A stretch of 64,000 nucleotides of DNA from the NCBI RefSeq assembly GCF_025753795.1, contig NZ_JAOWPS010000012.1, forward strand, positions 28,231-92,230. The letters run 5' to 3'. A model generated the notes under the pieces. The model was not told the origin of the DNA and made no database searches. It saw nothing but the letters and a program-made list of their open reading frames with translations. Positions 26,491 to 35,671 of this stretch are shown here, in pieces. How positions within the stretch are numbered: the first letter of the stretch is position 1; every line of letters begins with the position of its first letter. A program made the position numbers and the translations under genes. The DNA is from Mesorhizobium sp. YC-39 (GTDB taxonomy: Bacteria; Pseudomonadota; Alphaproteobacteria; Rhizobiales; Rhizobiaceae).

Positions 26491-26667
26491 TCAGAAACAG
26501 ATTGAACCAGAACCGATATCTGGATCATCGCCGTTGCCAGACGCTTCCAGGGCCCAATAGGCGACCGACGTGGTAGGGTCCTTGCTGTGCTTTTCGATCG
26601 CGGCTTCTATCGCCTCGTCTTCAGTTAAGAGTGCCCAATTTCCAACAACGCCGTCGTGGCTTCGCAT
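26491..26667 (-). CDS. Very small hypothetical protein
   Basis: 58 codons starting at ATG 26667 with GAGGCGG just upstream. The text VGNWALLTEDEAIEAAIEKH and TTSVAYWALEASGNGDDPD is acidic and protein-like. It begins 51 bp after the stop of the gene at 26718 on the same strand. No family recognised. Confidence 0.4.
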   Translation of the reverse strand: MRSHDGVVGNWALLTEDEAIEAAIEKHSKDPTTSVAYWALEASGNGDDPDIGSGSICF

Positions 26668-26717
26668 ATCCGCCTCTATCCGGTCGCCTGTTCTCGGCCA
26701 ACTGTTTCATGCTTCTC

Positions 26718-27293
26718 CTAAATACGGTCTTTGAGGGCGTCGATCCCGACGAGAGCTTTCCGCCGGCGCGCAATGGCCTCAATTAGCAGGGCCTCTAATT
26801 TAGCGTTATGCGCATCGACCTGTGCTTTTGAGCGTTCGACATACTCGCGCAGGGTTTGCTCTTGGCGATCGATCTCGCGTTTCAACGTCTCCACGTCGTT
26901 GCGGCCTTCCATGCCGATGACGATGCGGTTGCCTCTGACGAGACCATGGGGCAATACACTCGAATAGGGATTGGTCTTGAGCGAAAAGAGATCTGGATCG
27001 CCCGTGAATGCGAAGCTGCGGGTCGCGCGAACTCCGTCGATCGTGACTGCACCATCAAAAACGTCATGGACACGCACACGCGCCTCGCTCACGTCCTTTT
27101 GGGGATTTTCGAAGTCTACCTGCAGTGGTTCGACCCGAGCACCTGGCAGATGCTGCTGGGCGATCTCGGAATCGGTCTTCCCTAAGTCTGCTTTGGAGAC
27201 GGTCTTGCGCACGTGCTCGTCAACCGCGCCAACCTGAGCCCGTAGGTAATTGTCCAAATCGTTGTTGCGGAAAAGTGCGTCACCGATAATCAT
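26718..27293 (-). CDS. Hypothetical protein with C-terminal coiled coil
   Basis: A 191-residue protein from ATG 27293 (GAGG six bases upstream). The middle holds beta-rich text (VEPLQVDFENPQKDV, RVRVHDVFDGAVTIDGV) and the C-terminal 60 residues (LKREIDRQEQTLREYVERSK, DAHNAKLEALLIEAIARRRK) form a clear coiled coil. No family recognised. Neighbours on the same strand are also unknown cargo genes. Confidence 0.55.
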   Translation of the reverse strand: MIIGDALFRNNDLDNYLRAQVGAVDEHVRKTVSKADLGKTDSEIAQQHLPGARVEPLQVDFENPQKDVSEARVRVHDVFDGAVTIDGVRATRSFAFTGDPDLFSLKTNPYSSVLPHGLVRGNRIVIGMEGRNDVETLKREIDRQEQTLREYVERSKAQVDAHNAKLEALLIEAIARRRKALVGIDALKDRI

Positions 27294-27435
27294 GCTATCC
27301 TCGTTGTGTTTGATAAGGAAATTATTTCTTACATACTTGCAGTTGGATGGTGGATTCAATCCTCCTAAGCGTATCCACCAAAATAAGACAGATACTGCCA
27401 GCACCTTATAAGTCACTAATCAACGGATTCGCCTT

Positions 27436-27831
27436 TTACGGTTTGCGATAATAAGCATCCAGCGCTAATTTGATGTCAGCGAATGACCATTCCCTGCGTC
27501 GGCCATAAGCAGGGCTTGAGCGGGTAAAACACTCGTTCAGACCGGTCTCCCGCTGGAACTTCATGAACCACGCCGTGGATTTTGGCTTGCCGCGTGCCGT
27601 TGTCTGGATCCGACGGATGAGCTCGCTATGCGCCCAGTGGTCATTCGGATTGGCGAGGGAACCTGGGTCAGCCAGGTAGCCGCGGAGCTTTTGTAAGGTT
27701 GCATCGTCCGGTGTCTGGTGAAGGTCTGCTCGAAGCTCTTCGACGGCGAGGGCGGCCCCCAGTTTCGCAGCTTCCGTCAGCATGTCGCGCAATTGCGCGC
27801 TGGTCAGCACCAACGCTTGCAGGGCGTCCAT
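27436..27831 (-). CDS. Hypothetical protein
   Basis: 131 residues from ATG 27831, helical throughout: LVLTSAQLRDMLTEAAKLGA at the start and AWFMKFQRETGLNECF near the end. The N-terminal half resembles phage-type DNA-binding accessory proteins in tone only; no family is assigned. An earlier ATG at 27882 is possible. It lies between the integrase tail and the coiled-coil gene. Confidence 0.5.
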   Translation of the reverse strand: MDALQALVLTSAQLRDMLTEAAKLGAALAVEELRADLHQTPDDATLQKLRGYLADPGSLANPNDHWAHSELIRRIQTTARGKPKSTAWFMKFQRETGLNECFTRSSPAYGRRREWSFADIKLALDAYYRKP

Positions 27832-27913
27832 GAGCCATACTTTCCTTGATGGGATTTGCGGCAGAGATCGCCGCAGGTTCATTGCCTCACAGCCAAAAAA
27901 ATGACGTCAAGCC

Positions 27914-28380
27914 TTATATGCCGAGGAGGGCGCCGAGCTTTTCGGTGACCGGCCCCAGAGGGTCGACCAGGCCAAGATCGTAGATCATGGTGGTTTCAAG
28001 ATTCCCTTTATGGTCGACGTAGTGTGATATGGCCTCGTGCGAGACCCCTTGGCCGGCCAGCATCAGCGAAATGGTGATCCGCTTGAGGTCGTAGAGCTGG
28101 AAATACTCGGGGACTCCGGGCAGAGCTTTGAACCTGTCCAACCCCTTGCGGAAGTTGTCGCGAGGCTGGGTCATGTCGGTGTGGGATGGCAACAGCCGGT
28201 CTCCCTTCAGGGGCTCAGCTCGGTCGGCGTGGCCGATCACCCCGATCGAAGCATCGACATAGGCATCGAATGCGGCTTCACTCTCGGCTGTCCAGTCGGG
28301 CATGGCGGGGGCGCTTCCCTGATCACGAAGCAGCACCCTAACAAATCCGCGACCAGCGCGAATCCCCCCGCATCCGTGAC
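27914..28380 (-). pseudogene. Tyrosine integrase, C-terminal fragment
   Basis: The final 150 codons or so of a site-specific recombinase: FQLYDLKRITISLMLAGQGV with the Arg region and AISHYVDHKGNLETTMIYDL with His and the active-site-type Tyr. The N-terminal part is missing; upstream the frame runs straight into the 3' end of the gibberellin operon (idi stop at 28398). The break marks the downstream edge of the operon. Confidence 0.65.
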
Positions 28381-28397
28381 TTTCTGACTCAGTAAGA

Positions 28398-29483
28398 CTA
28401 GGCGCCCGCCGCCACGTGCGGGCGACGCCGGCATAAGCCGGCGGGCAGATGCGCCGAGGGCAACAAGCGCGCCTGACGCAAAGCCGCCAGATCAGCCGAG
28501 CCGGTGCAGAAGCAGGCGACGGCCAACTGGCGGATGACGATCTCGAAATGCGCGACAACCGCCTCGGTGGATACCGTAGCCGCGCGCAGCACGCCGGCCG
28601 CCTGCCCGGCGATGTCCGCGCCCAGGCGGATGGCCTTGGCCACGTCGACACCGTCGCGGATCCCGCCCGACGCGATCAGCTTCACCGTTGGCAGCGCCCG
28701 ACGTACCGCCTGCACGCTGGCCGGGGTCGGAATCCCCCAATCGGCGAACGCCATCGCCACTGCACGGTCGGCGGCATCGCGGGCGCGCTCGCCCTCCACC
28801 GCGGCCCAACTGGTGCCGCCGGCGCCGGCGACATCGATCACCGCCACGCCCGCCTCGACGAGGGCACAGGCCACCGAGGCGGACAGGCCCGACCCCACTT
28901 CCTTGGCCACGATCGGCACGCCCACGCTGCGCGCGGCGCGAGCGATCTGCGCCAGGACGCCGCGCCAGTCGCGGTCGCCCTCCGGCTGTACCGCTTCCTG
29001 CAGCGGATTGAGATGGACGATGAGTCCATCGGCCTCCAGCGCATCCACCGCCCGGCGCGCCAGGCCCAGGCCGTCGGCCTCGCGCAGTTGCGCGGCGCCG
29101 ATATTGGCCAGCAAGGGAATGTCCGGGGCCAGGCGGCGCAGCGCGCGCGTCAGCCCCTGGGAGTTGCGGGATTGCAGGCTCACGCGCTGCGAACCGACGC
29201 ACATGGCGATCCCCAAGACTTGCGCTGCCTCGCTCAGATGCCGGTTGATGGCCTCGGCCCGTGGCATGCCGCCGGTCATGGAGCTGATCAGCAGCGGCGC
29301 GCGCATGGTCTTGCCCAGCAGCGAGGCGCGCAGGTCGATCTGCGTCAGGTCCAACTCGGGCAATGCGCAGTGTTCGAAACGGATGTACTCCCAGCCGGCG
29401 GCGACCGTGGCCAGCGCCGTTCGCCGATCCAGCACGATGTCCAGATGGTCGTCCTTGCGCCGGCTCAGGGCGGTGTCGCTCAT
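28398..29483 (-). CDS. idi: Isopentenyl-diphosphate delta-isomerase, type 2 (FMN)
   Basis: A 361-residue type 2 IDI. Diagnostic blocks: SRRKDDHLDIVL at the start, PLLISSMTGGM, LANIGAAQL, VDVAGAGGTSW and LIASGGIRDGVDVAKAI for FMN binding. It interconverts IPP and DMAPP, the building blocks used by the GGPP synthase of this operon. ATG 29483 was chosen for its GGAG site and match to family starts. It is the last gene of the operon, 85 bp after KS. Many rhizobial gibberellin operons lack idi, so its presence is notable. Sequence is strongly GC-rich like the rest of the operon. Confidence 0.92.
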   Translation of the reverse strand: MSDTALSRRKDDHLDIVLDRRTALATVAAGWEYIRFEHCALPELDLTQIDLRASLLGKTMRAPLLISSMTGGMPRAEAINRHLSEAAQVLGIAMCVGSQRVSLQSRNSQGLTRALRRLAPDIPLLANIGAAQLREADGLGLARRAVDALEADGLIVHLNPLQEAVQPEGDRDWRGVLAQIARAARSVGVPIVAKEVGSGLSASVACALVEAGVAVIDVAGAGGTSWAAVEGERARDAADRAVAMAFADWGIPTPASVQAVRRALPTVKLIASGGIRDGVDVAKAIRLGADIAGQAAGVLRAATVSTEAVVAHFEIVIRQLAVACFCTGSADLAALRQARLLPSAHLPAGLCRRRPHVAAGA

Positions 29484-29568
29484 GCTCGCTCCATCCGTCG
29501 CATCGGGCGACGGTGTTGCGTCGGATCGGACCGACGGCAGCGCGCGCACGCCGCCGCCTCCCGCGCGT

Positions 29569-30471
29569 TCAGGCCGGCGCACGCTGGTCTCCCCCCGCAG
29601 CGTCGCTGCCGTAGCGGCTGGTCGAGGTCTGGTAGTACTGCGCGCGGATGGCCGACATGGCCTCGATCAACTGTCCCCACGGCGCGGGAAAGCGTTCTTC
29701 CGCCATCACCCGGTGCAGCATGCGCGTATGGCCGGCCAGCTCGTCGTTGAGGAACTCCACCACAGGCATAGCCGGATAGCGCTGCAGCAGCAGGATCGCC
29801 GCGTTGTCGGCCTCGCCGGCCGACCTGTCCTTGTCGCGTCCATGCAGATCGTTCTGCAGGCGCCCTATCGCGGAGAGGAGTCGCAGGACCTGGCGAAACG
29901 CCGGACGCGCGCGCAAGGTCGCCATGTCCAGCCCCCACAGCAACGACAGGCAACAGAACACGTTCGTGTAGGCGATCGAATCGATGCCGTTGTGCAGGTA
30001 CTCGGCGTAGGACCAGAGTTCCGCCCCTGCCGCCTGCGCGTGTCCGGCGCGCAGCGCCGCGCAGTAGCAGCGGGTATCGTCGAGAAGCTGAGCATAGTCG
30101 CGACGATCGTATGCGAGCGCGGCCAGCGAAGCGCGCAGCACAGCGCAGCCCTCGAATCCGGGGAGCGCGCACGGCACGCCCAGCCCCAGCGCCTGCTCTA
30201 CCGCGGCGAGTTGCTCCGGCGCGACCAGGCCAAGGTCGTTGCAATCGTCGAGCCAGAACAGCAGCGCCAGTTCGCGATAGAACGCCACGATCAGCGTTTC
30301 GTCCTGCGGATCGCGGCCGGTGCGGGCGCTGGTGTCACGCAGGCTCGGGTGGATGCGCTGCAGGATGTACTGGCCGCCCCTGACCGCTTCCACGGCATGC
30401 TCGTCGGCGAACCCGGTCAGGGAACGCCCCCACTCCAGCACCTGCTGCAGCGCGCGTTCGGTCCGGATCAT
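29569..30471 (-). CDS. ks: ent-Kaurene synthase
   Basis: A 300-residue class I diterpene synthase. The Mg-binding acidic motif is LLFWLDDCNDLG (DDxxD), and the second metal site is in the IGRLQNDLHGRDKDRSAGE helix (NDxxSxxxE-type). It converts ent-copalyl diphosphate to ent-kaurene. ATG 30471 overlaps the CPS stop as ATGA, so the two are translationally coupled. The size and position, CPS then KS, match rhizobial gibberellin operons, where the two activities are separate proteins, unlike many fungi. Confidence 0.93.
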   Translation of the reverse strand: MIRTERALQQVLEWGRSLTGFADEHAVEAVRGGQYILQRIHPSLRDTSARTGRDPQDETLIVAFYRELALLFWLDDCNDLGLVAPEQLAAVEQALGLGVPCALPGFEGCAVLRASLAALAYDRRDYAQLLDDTRCYCAALRAGHAQAAGAELWSYAEYLHNGIDSIAYTNVFCCLSLLWGLDMATLRARPAFRQVLRLLSAIGRLQNDLHGRDKDRSAGEADNAAILLLQRYPAMPVVEFLNDELAGHTRMLHRVMAEERFPAPWGQLIEAMSAIRAQYYQTSTSRYGSDAAGGDQRAPA

Positions 30472-32018
30472 GGCGCCGCTCCTGCTCCCTCGGCCAGGAC
30501 GCGCCGCCCCCAACGAAGCGCCAGCCACAACCCGGCGAGTTCGGCCACGCGCACGACCCGGGTGGGGCAATACAGTTCCTTGCCAATCCACAGCGGCGTC
30601 TGCGGCAATGCATGCGCCGCATGGCGGGCGAGCATCCACTCCCGCGCACGCGCCACAGCCTGCGCGATGCGCCGGCGCCCTGTCGGCTCTTCGCTCTCGT
30701 CCATCACGTGCAACGCGAACAGCGCATAGGCGGTTTCCTCGAATGTGGACGCGCGACCGGCGCCCCAGCCGCCGTCGTCGCGCTGCGCCTGCAGCAGCGC
30801 CGCCAGCGCGCGCTCGTCGCGCCACTGGGGCTTGCCTTGCGCCAGCGCAGCGATCGCATGCGCGGTGGGATACAGCCAGGAAACGTGCCATTTTTCGTTG
30901 TCCCATAGACTGTGCTGGTTGCGATTGGCCTCGACGTAGGCGCTGGTGCCGGCGGTGGGCTTTCCCAACAGTCGCAACGCATGCAGGGCATGGATGTTGG
31001 TCGACACCGAGGCATTGCGCTCGCCGGGGAAGGTGACGAACAGCTCGCCGATTTCGAAATGGCGCAACGCATCGACCGCCGGGGCGCGGCCTGCAAGGCG
31101 CAGGACGCACAACGCAACGGCGGTGTCGTCCCCATCGGCCGCGAAGTGCAAAGCTGGGCCCAGACCGCGCACGCCCAGGCGGGCGTCGAGCTGCGCGACG
31201 ATCACGCGTACCGCCTCGGCGAGCGCGGGATGCGCGAACAGCCCGGCCAGATGCAGGGTGTACAGCGACCAGCATGGCTCGAACACATTGATCGGCCAGA
31301 CGTTGGGAACGGCACCTTCGATGCCGCTGCGCGTCGCCCGCGATGCCGCCTGCAGATACGCGTCGGCGCGCCCGACCTGCGGCGTGCACCCCTGTGTCAC
31401 GGCGTGCGCACGCCACGCGGCGGTGGCCGCCGGACTGAGGCCGATGCTGCCGTCGTCATCCGGGCATGCGGTGGTCGGCGACGTCCCCCAGGCTTCCCAG
31501 GAGTGCAGCAACGGATGGCCGCTCGGCAATGTCGCCACCCCCCCGAGCTTGACCCGGCACGCTTGCCGCAACGGCAACAGCGCCGGGTGGCGCGGAAACG
31601 CCACGCCGCCCAGCAAGGATGCGGCCTCGCCGCACAACTGCGGCAGGATCAGCTCCGCGCCGATCGGCGCGTCGTCCGGGACCGCGTGCGCGTAGGGATC
31701 GGGCTGGCTCTCGAGGAACCGGGTTGCAGCCTGGACTGCGTCGGCAGCGCCGGGAAGAGGATCGGCACGCTGCAATGCCAGCAACGCCGCCCACGTGGGC
31801 GCATGGCGAAACAGCGGGAAGTCCGCGCTTCCCCATCCGCCATCGGCCTGTTGCTGCCCGATGAGCCACGCGTATGCGTCCTGCCGACCGGTGACGTCGC
31901 CGTGGAACTGCAGAACTCGCGCCGTGTCGTAGACGGACGGACCGACGCTGCCGCCGTCGCTCATCTCGCCCAGCAGGTGGCGCAATTCGGAAAGGATCTG
32001 TTCGGACAGCGCGTTCAC
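30468..32018 (-). CDS. cps: ent-Copalyl diphosphate synthase
   Basis: A 516-residue class II diterpene cyclase with the catalytic DxDD in FAADGDDTAVALC. Terpene-cyclase alpha-barrel repeats are visible (QADGGWGSADFPLFRH, QRDDGGWGAG with QxxDGGW motifs). It protonates and cyclises GGPP to ent-copalyl diphosphate. The start is taken as GTG 32018 (VNALSEQIL) with GGAAGG ten bases before. The frame stays open a further 300 bases upstream, but that text is low-complexity Arg/Ala and is unlikely to be translated. Confidence 0.93.
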   Translation of the reverse strand: MNALSEQILSELRHLLGEMSDGGSVGPSVYDTARVLQFHGDVTGRQDAYAWLIGQQQADGGWGSADFPLFRHAPTWAALLALQRADPLPGAADAVQAATRFLESQPDPYAHAVPDDAPIGAELILPQLCGEAASLLGGVAFPRHPALLPLRQACRVKLGGVATLPSGHPLLHSWEAWGTSPTTACPDDDGSIGLSPAATAAWRAHAVTQGCTPQVGRADAYLQAASRATRSGIEGAVPNVWPINVFEPCWSLYTLHLAGLFAHPALAEAVRVIVAQLDARLGVRGLGPALHFAADGDDTAVALCVLRLAGRAPAVDALRHFEIGELFVTFPGERNASVSTNIHALHALRLLGKPTAGTSAYVEANRNQHSLWDNEKWHVSWLYPTAHAIAALAQGKPQWRDERALAALLQAQRDDGGWGAGRASTFEETAYALFALHVMDESEEPTGRRRIAQAVARAREWMLARHAAHALPQTPLWIGKELYCPTRVVRVAELAGLWLALRWGRRVLAEGAGAAP

Positions 32019-32326
32019 GCGGGATGTTCCTTCCGCAGACGGTTGACGAGAAACCAGGATCGGGCAGACGCCGCGCACGTCGCCGCAGGCCCGTCGCGCC
32101 CTGGCGCATGGGCAGCGCCGGACGGCCGCCCTGCTCCGGCGCGGCGACGCACCCCGATGCCGGCGCCGGTCCGCCGCATAGGCTTGCGCGCAGCGCGCCG
32201 CGTGCGCCGCTGCCGTGCTGGGCAGCCGCTGCGATCGGAGCCGCGGACTGGGACACAGTGCAGCATGCACCGCTGCCGCCGGCCGATCGCAGCGGCACGG
32301 GGGCGACTCCGTGCGGACGGGCGCCC
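32019..32326 (-). other. GC-rich spacer between GGPP synthase and CPS
   Basis: About 308 bp without a convincing gene inside an otherwise tightly packed operon. The CPS frame has no stop across it, but the implied residues are Arg/Ala/Pro runs. It may hold RNA structure or be decayed sequence. Confidence 0.4.
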
Positions 32327-33334
32327 TCATGCGCATGGCGCGTGCTTGAACAGATACGCGTTGGCCCGCTGCAGCATCTGCGCCAACCGTTCCGCACGCG
32401 GCCCTAGCGGGGCGATGGCCTCTCCGGCGTCGCGCAACAAATCCAGCGCGAACTGGCGCGCTGCCTGCAGCCCCATGATCGACGCGCAGGTCGGCTTCTG
32501 CGCCGCCGCGTCCTTGCCGGGGGTCTTGCCCAGCGTCGCGGTATCCGCTGTCGCGTCGAGAATGTCGTCGACCACCTGCAACGCCAGGCCGAAACAGGCG
32601 GTGTAGCGATCAAGCGCACAGTACAGCGCAGCGTGCGCGGCATCCTCCGCGATGGCGCATAGCGCGCCCATGCGTACGGACGCGCGCACTAGCGCTCCGC
32701 TCTTCATCCGGTGCATCGCCACGATCCTGTCCAGCTCGACGTGCTTTCCGACCAGCGACAGATCCATGGCCTGCCCGCCTGCGGCACCCTCGGCGGACAC
32801 CGCCTGCGCCATTTCGCGCACGAGGGCGATACGGTTGTCGCCCGGCGCATCCAGGCTCGCTAGGGTCAGGAAGGAGTGCGCCTGCAGCGCATCGCCGACC
32901 AGGATCGCAGTGGCTTCGCCGAACTTGACGTGCACGGTCGGAAGGCCGCGGCGAAGCACGTCGTCATCCATCGCGGGCAGGTCGTCGTGGACCAGGGTAC
33001 AGGCGTGCATCATCTCGATGGCGGCGCCGACGTCATCGAGCATGTGCGCCGGCGTGTCGGCCAGTGCGCCGGCAGCCAGACAGAGCAAGGCGCGGGTGCG
33101 CTTCCCGCCATGCAAGGTGGCGTAGCGCATCGCCGACATCAGCTCGGTCTCACCGTCGTCTTCGGCGCAGAGAAGACGCGCCAGTGCCTGTTCGATCCGC
33201 TTTGCGCCGTCCTGCATCCAGATCTCCGGGAGCAGCCTGCCGGATGCGCCGCGCGCCGGCGCGCCCAATCCGCCGAGCGCGGAAACGCCAGTTCGGTCGT
33301 CGTGTAGTGTGGAACCGGTCTGCATGTTGTTCAT
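32327..33334 (-). CDS. ggps2: Geranylgeranyl diphosphate synthase (operonic isoform)
   Basis: A 335-residue all-trans polyprenyl synthase. First Asp-rich motif TLVHDDLPAMDDDVLRRG, second VVDDILDATAD, with GGKRTRALLCL near residue 75 for IPP binding. It makes the C20 precursor GGPP for CPS. ATG 33334 has an AAGG ribosome site. It lies between cyp117 and cps, the usual place for the extra GGPPS in gibberellin operons. Confidence 0.9.
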   Translation of the reverse strand: MNNMQTGSTLHDDRTGVSALGGLGAPARGASGRLLPEIWMQDGAKRIEQALARLLCAEDDGETELMSAMRYATLHGGKRTRALLCLAAGALADTPAHMLDDVGAAIEMMHACTLVHDDLPAMDDDVLRRGLPTVHVKFGEATAILVGDALQAHSFLTLASLDAPGDNRIALVREMAQAVSAEGAAGGQAMDLSLVGKHVELDRIVAMHRMKSGALVRASVRMGALCAIAEDAAHAALYCALDRYTACFGLALQVVDDILDATADTATLGKTPGKDAAAQKPTCASIMGLQAARQFALDLLRDAGEAIAPLGPRAERLAQMLQRANAYLFKHAPCA

Positions 33335-33472
33335 GTCCTTGTACCTGACACGGCCCCGGCGAGCGCCGAGCCACCGCGGTGTTGCCGGCGTCACACCGAG
33401 CGCGCCGAGTGCAGCAATGCCGCACGCCTCACCGGCGCCGCTGCCTCGCCACACGGGGCATGCGATGCCAGC

Positions 33473-34816
33473 TCATGAGAATCCGATGCGGATTGTCATG
33501 GACGGCTGTGCGGTCGGGTAATAGCGCCGGCCTTTTTCGACGCCGCTCAGCAACCGCGGCCGCACCCCGGCCTTGTGCATGGTCAGCGCCAAGGCGATGC
33601 AGAACTGCACCAGTTCCAACCATACCAAGTGGTAGCCGATGCAGACGTGTGGGCCGGTACCGAACTGCAGCATGTCCACTGGCCGGATCGGCTCCGTGCG
33701 TTGCAGCCACCGCGCCAGGCGGAACTGATCAGGCGCCTCATGCAGCAGCGCCGAGGTCGAGAAATGCAGCAGCGGGATGCACAGATGTGTGCCCGCGGGA
33801 ATGCGCCGTTGGCCGAGTTGCAATTCCTGCAGCGCGCGACGCGGCAGGAGCGTGACCGCCGGATGGAGGCGCAGCGTCTCGCGGAACAGCGCCTCGGCGA
33901 CCGGACACTGCGCCAGGTCCGCGTGCCGGGTCGGCACGGCGCCCACGCGTTGCGCCTCTTCGACCAGGGCGTCCCACAGCACAGGCTGCCGCGCCAGCTC
34001 GATCACCATCCAGGCCATCGTCGAGGCGGTGGTCTCGTGACCGCCAAGCAGCAGCAAGCGGATATTGGCGACCAGGACGTCATCGGAGAGCGCATCGTCG
34101 CTGCGATCGAAGGCGGTCACCATGTCGTTGATCAACCCGGTGCGCGCGGCATGCGCGCGCGCGTCGCGGACGAACTGGCGCAACTGCGCGTCGATCCAGT
34201 CGCGGGCGGCGCGGCCGCGCCGCAAGGGCAGCCCGGGCAGGTCGACCGGGGGCGCGACGATCAACTGCAGCAGTTGCCGGTACTTGCGATGCCATCCCGG
34301 CAGGTCCTGCGCGGGGATTCCCATGAGGCTGAAGATGAGCTTGAGCATCAGGTCGCCGGTTTCGCGCAGGATGGTTACGTCGCCGCGGTCGCGCCACGCC
34401 TGCACCCGCGCCCGGATGACGGGCGCGAACAGGTCGCCGATGCCGGCCTGGGTCAGCCCCTTGGGCAGGAACGCCGCCTTGATCGCATCGCGCGCCTGCC
34501 GGTGCGCGCCGCCGTCCTGGGCGACCAACGTTCCGCCGAGCAATTCGGGCGCGATCTCTTCGATCAGCGCCGAGGACACATCCTTGTGCCGGAGCAGTGC
34601 GAACGCAGCCGGATCCACGCAGGTCATCAGCTGTCCGGCAGGGCCGAAATCCAGCCAGAAGTGGCTGCCCAGCGTCCGTTCCGCGCGCCGCAGCAGGCGC
34701 GGCAGGTCGCCGACGATGGCGGGAAGATGCCCGACCAGGGGGAAAGCGCCGGGCACGACCGGGATGTCGTACCGCAGCCGGTGGCGACGGTTCAGCGGGT
34801 TAAGCAGCATGTCCAT
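33473..34816 (-). CDS. cyp117: Cytochrome P450 CYP117 (ent-kaurene oxidase)
   Basis: A 447-residue P450. Haem loop FGTGPHVCIG with C392, I-helix LLLGGHETTAS with the oxygen-activating Thr, and ExxR in ALFRETLRLHP. In rhizobial gibberellin pathways CYP117 oxidises ent-kaurene at C19 to ent-kaurenoic acid. It starts 9 bp after the SDR stop, so it is part of the same transcript. Confidence 0.9.
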   Translation of the reverse strand: MDMLLNPLNRRHRLRYDIPVVPGAFPLVGHLPAIVGDLPRLLRRAERTLGSHFWLDFGPAGQLMTCVDPAAFALLRHKDVSSALIEEIAPELLGGTLVAQDGGAHRQARDAIKAAFLPKGLTQAGIGDLFAPVIRARVQAWRDRGDVTILRETGDLMLKLIFSLMGIPAQDLPGWHRKYRQLLQLIVAPPVDLPGLPLRRGRAARDWIDAQLRQFVRDARAHAARTGLINDMVTAFDRSDDALSDDVLVANIRLLLLGGHETTASTMAWMVIELARQPVLWDALVEEAQRVGAVPTRHADLAQCPVAEALFRETLRLHPAVTLLPRRALQELQLGQRRIPAGTHLCIPLLHFSTSALLHEAPDQFRLARWLQRTEPIRPVDMLQFGTGPHVCIGYHLVWLELVQFCIALALTMHKAGVRPRLLSGVEKGRRYYPTAQPSMTIRIGFS

Positions 34817-34825
34817 CCAGCTCCA

Positions 34826-35671
34826 TCAGCAGCGCGGCGCCGCGGCCGCTTCGGCGGTGTCGCCGGCAGGCCGCGCGGCGCGGCTGTTGCCACCGTCGGC
34901 GTACGTCGGCACATGCGCCAGCATGCCGCCGTCGATGCACACGACCTGGCCGGTGATGAACGCGGCATCGTCGGAGAGCAGGAACGCCACCAGCGCGGCC
35001 ACGTCCTCGGGGCTGCCGACGCGCGGCAGGAGCTGGTGCCGGCGCAGATGCCGCTGCATGCACTCGTCCAGCTTGGCGAGGAGACGCTCGGTCATGATGA
35101 GACCCGGCGCAACCGCGTTGCAGCGGATCTGCGCATGACCGTACTGGGTGGCGAGCGAGGCCGACAGCATGTTCATCGCTGCCTTCGACGCGGCGTAGGA
35201 CGTCTGCGCGGTGTCACCGCTGAGCCCCTGGCACGACGACATGTTGACGATCGCGCCACCGCCGCGGGCGATCATCCGTGGAATGGCCTGCCGGCAGCAG
35301 AGCAGCGTGCCGCGCAGATTGGTCGCCATGGTCTGATCCCAGACCGCCAGGTCCAAGTCGAGGATCGCGCGGTCGCGCGGGGTCAGATGCATGGCGCTCG
35401 CGTTGTTCACCAGCAGGTCGACCCCACCGAAGTGCCGCTCCGCCGTCTCGAACAGCGCGGCCACCGCCTGCGCATCGGCGATGTCCATGGCCAGGGCCAG
35501 CGCGTGGCCCGCTTCGGCCTTGATCTGCGCGGTGCAGGCGATGGCCGCCGAGCCATCAATGTCGGCCACCACCACTCTGCCGCCCTCGCGCGCGATGGCG
35601 AGGGCGCATGCCTTGCCGATGCCGGCGCCGGCGCCGGTTACCACGGCCACCTTGCCTTCAAACCGTCCCAT
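34826..35671 (-). CDS. Short-chain dehydrogenase/reductase of the gibberellin operon
   Basis: A 281-residue classical SDR. Cofactor loop VTGAGAGIGKACA, NNASAM, catalytic Ser in VNMSSCQG, and YAASK with the catalytic Tyr and Lys. In this pathway the SDR oxidises GA12-aldehyde-type intermediates or helps ring contraction; its exact step is from work on related operons. ATG 35671 has GGAGGA eight bases upstream and overlaps the ferredoxin gene by 14 bp. The C-terminal 25 residues are Ala-rich and beyond the fold. Confidence 0.9.
   Translation of the reverse strand: MGRFEGKVAVVTGAGAGIGKACALAIAREGGRVVVADIDGSAAIACTAQIKAEAGHALALAMDIADAQAVAALFETAERHFGGVDLLVNNASAMHLTPRDRAILDLDLAVWDQTMATNLRGTLLCCRQAIPRMIARGGGAIVNMSSCQGLSGDTAQTSYAASKAAMNMLSASLATQYGHAQIRCNAVAPGLIMTERLLAKLDECMQRHLRRHQLLPRVGSPEDVAALVAFLLSDDAAFITGQVVCIDGGMLAHVPTYADGGNSRAARPAGDTAEAAAAPRC

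Noticed and set aside
28449..30729. Long plus-strand open frames of 430-740 codons opposite idi and KS
   Set aside because: They are antisense shadows in very GC-rich DNA where stops are rare. The minus-strand frames carry all conserved motifs.
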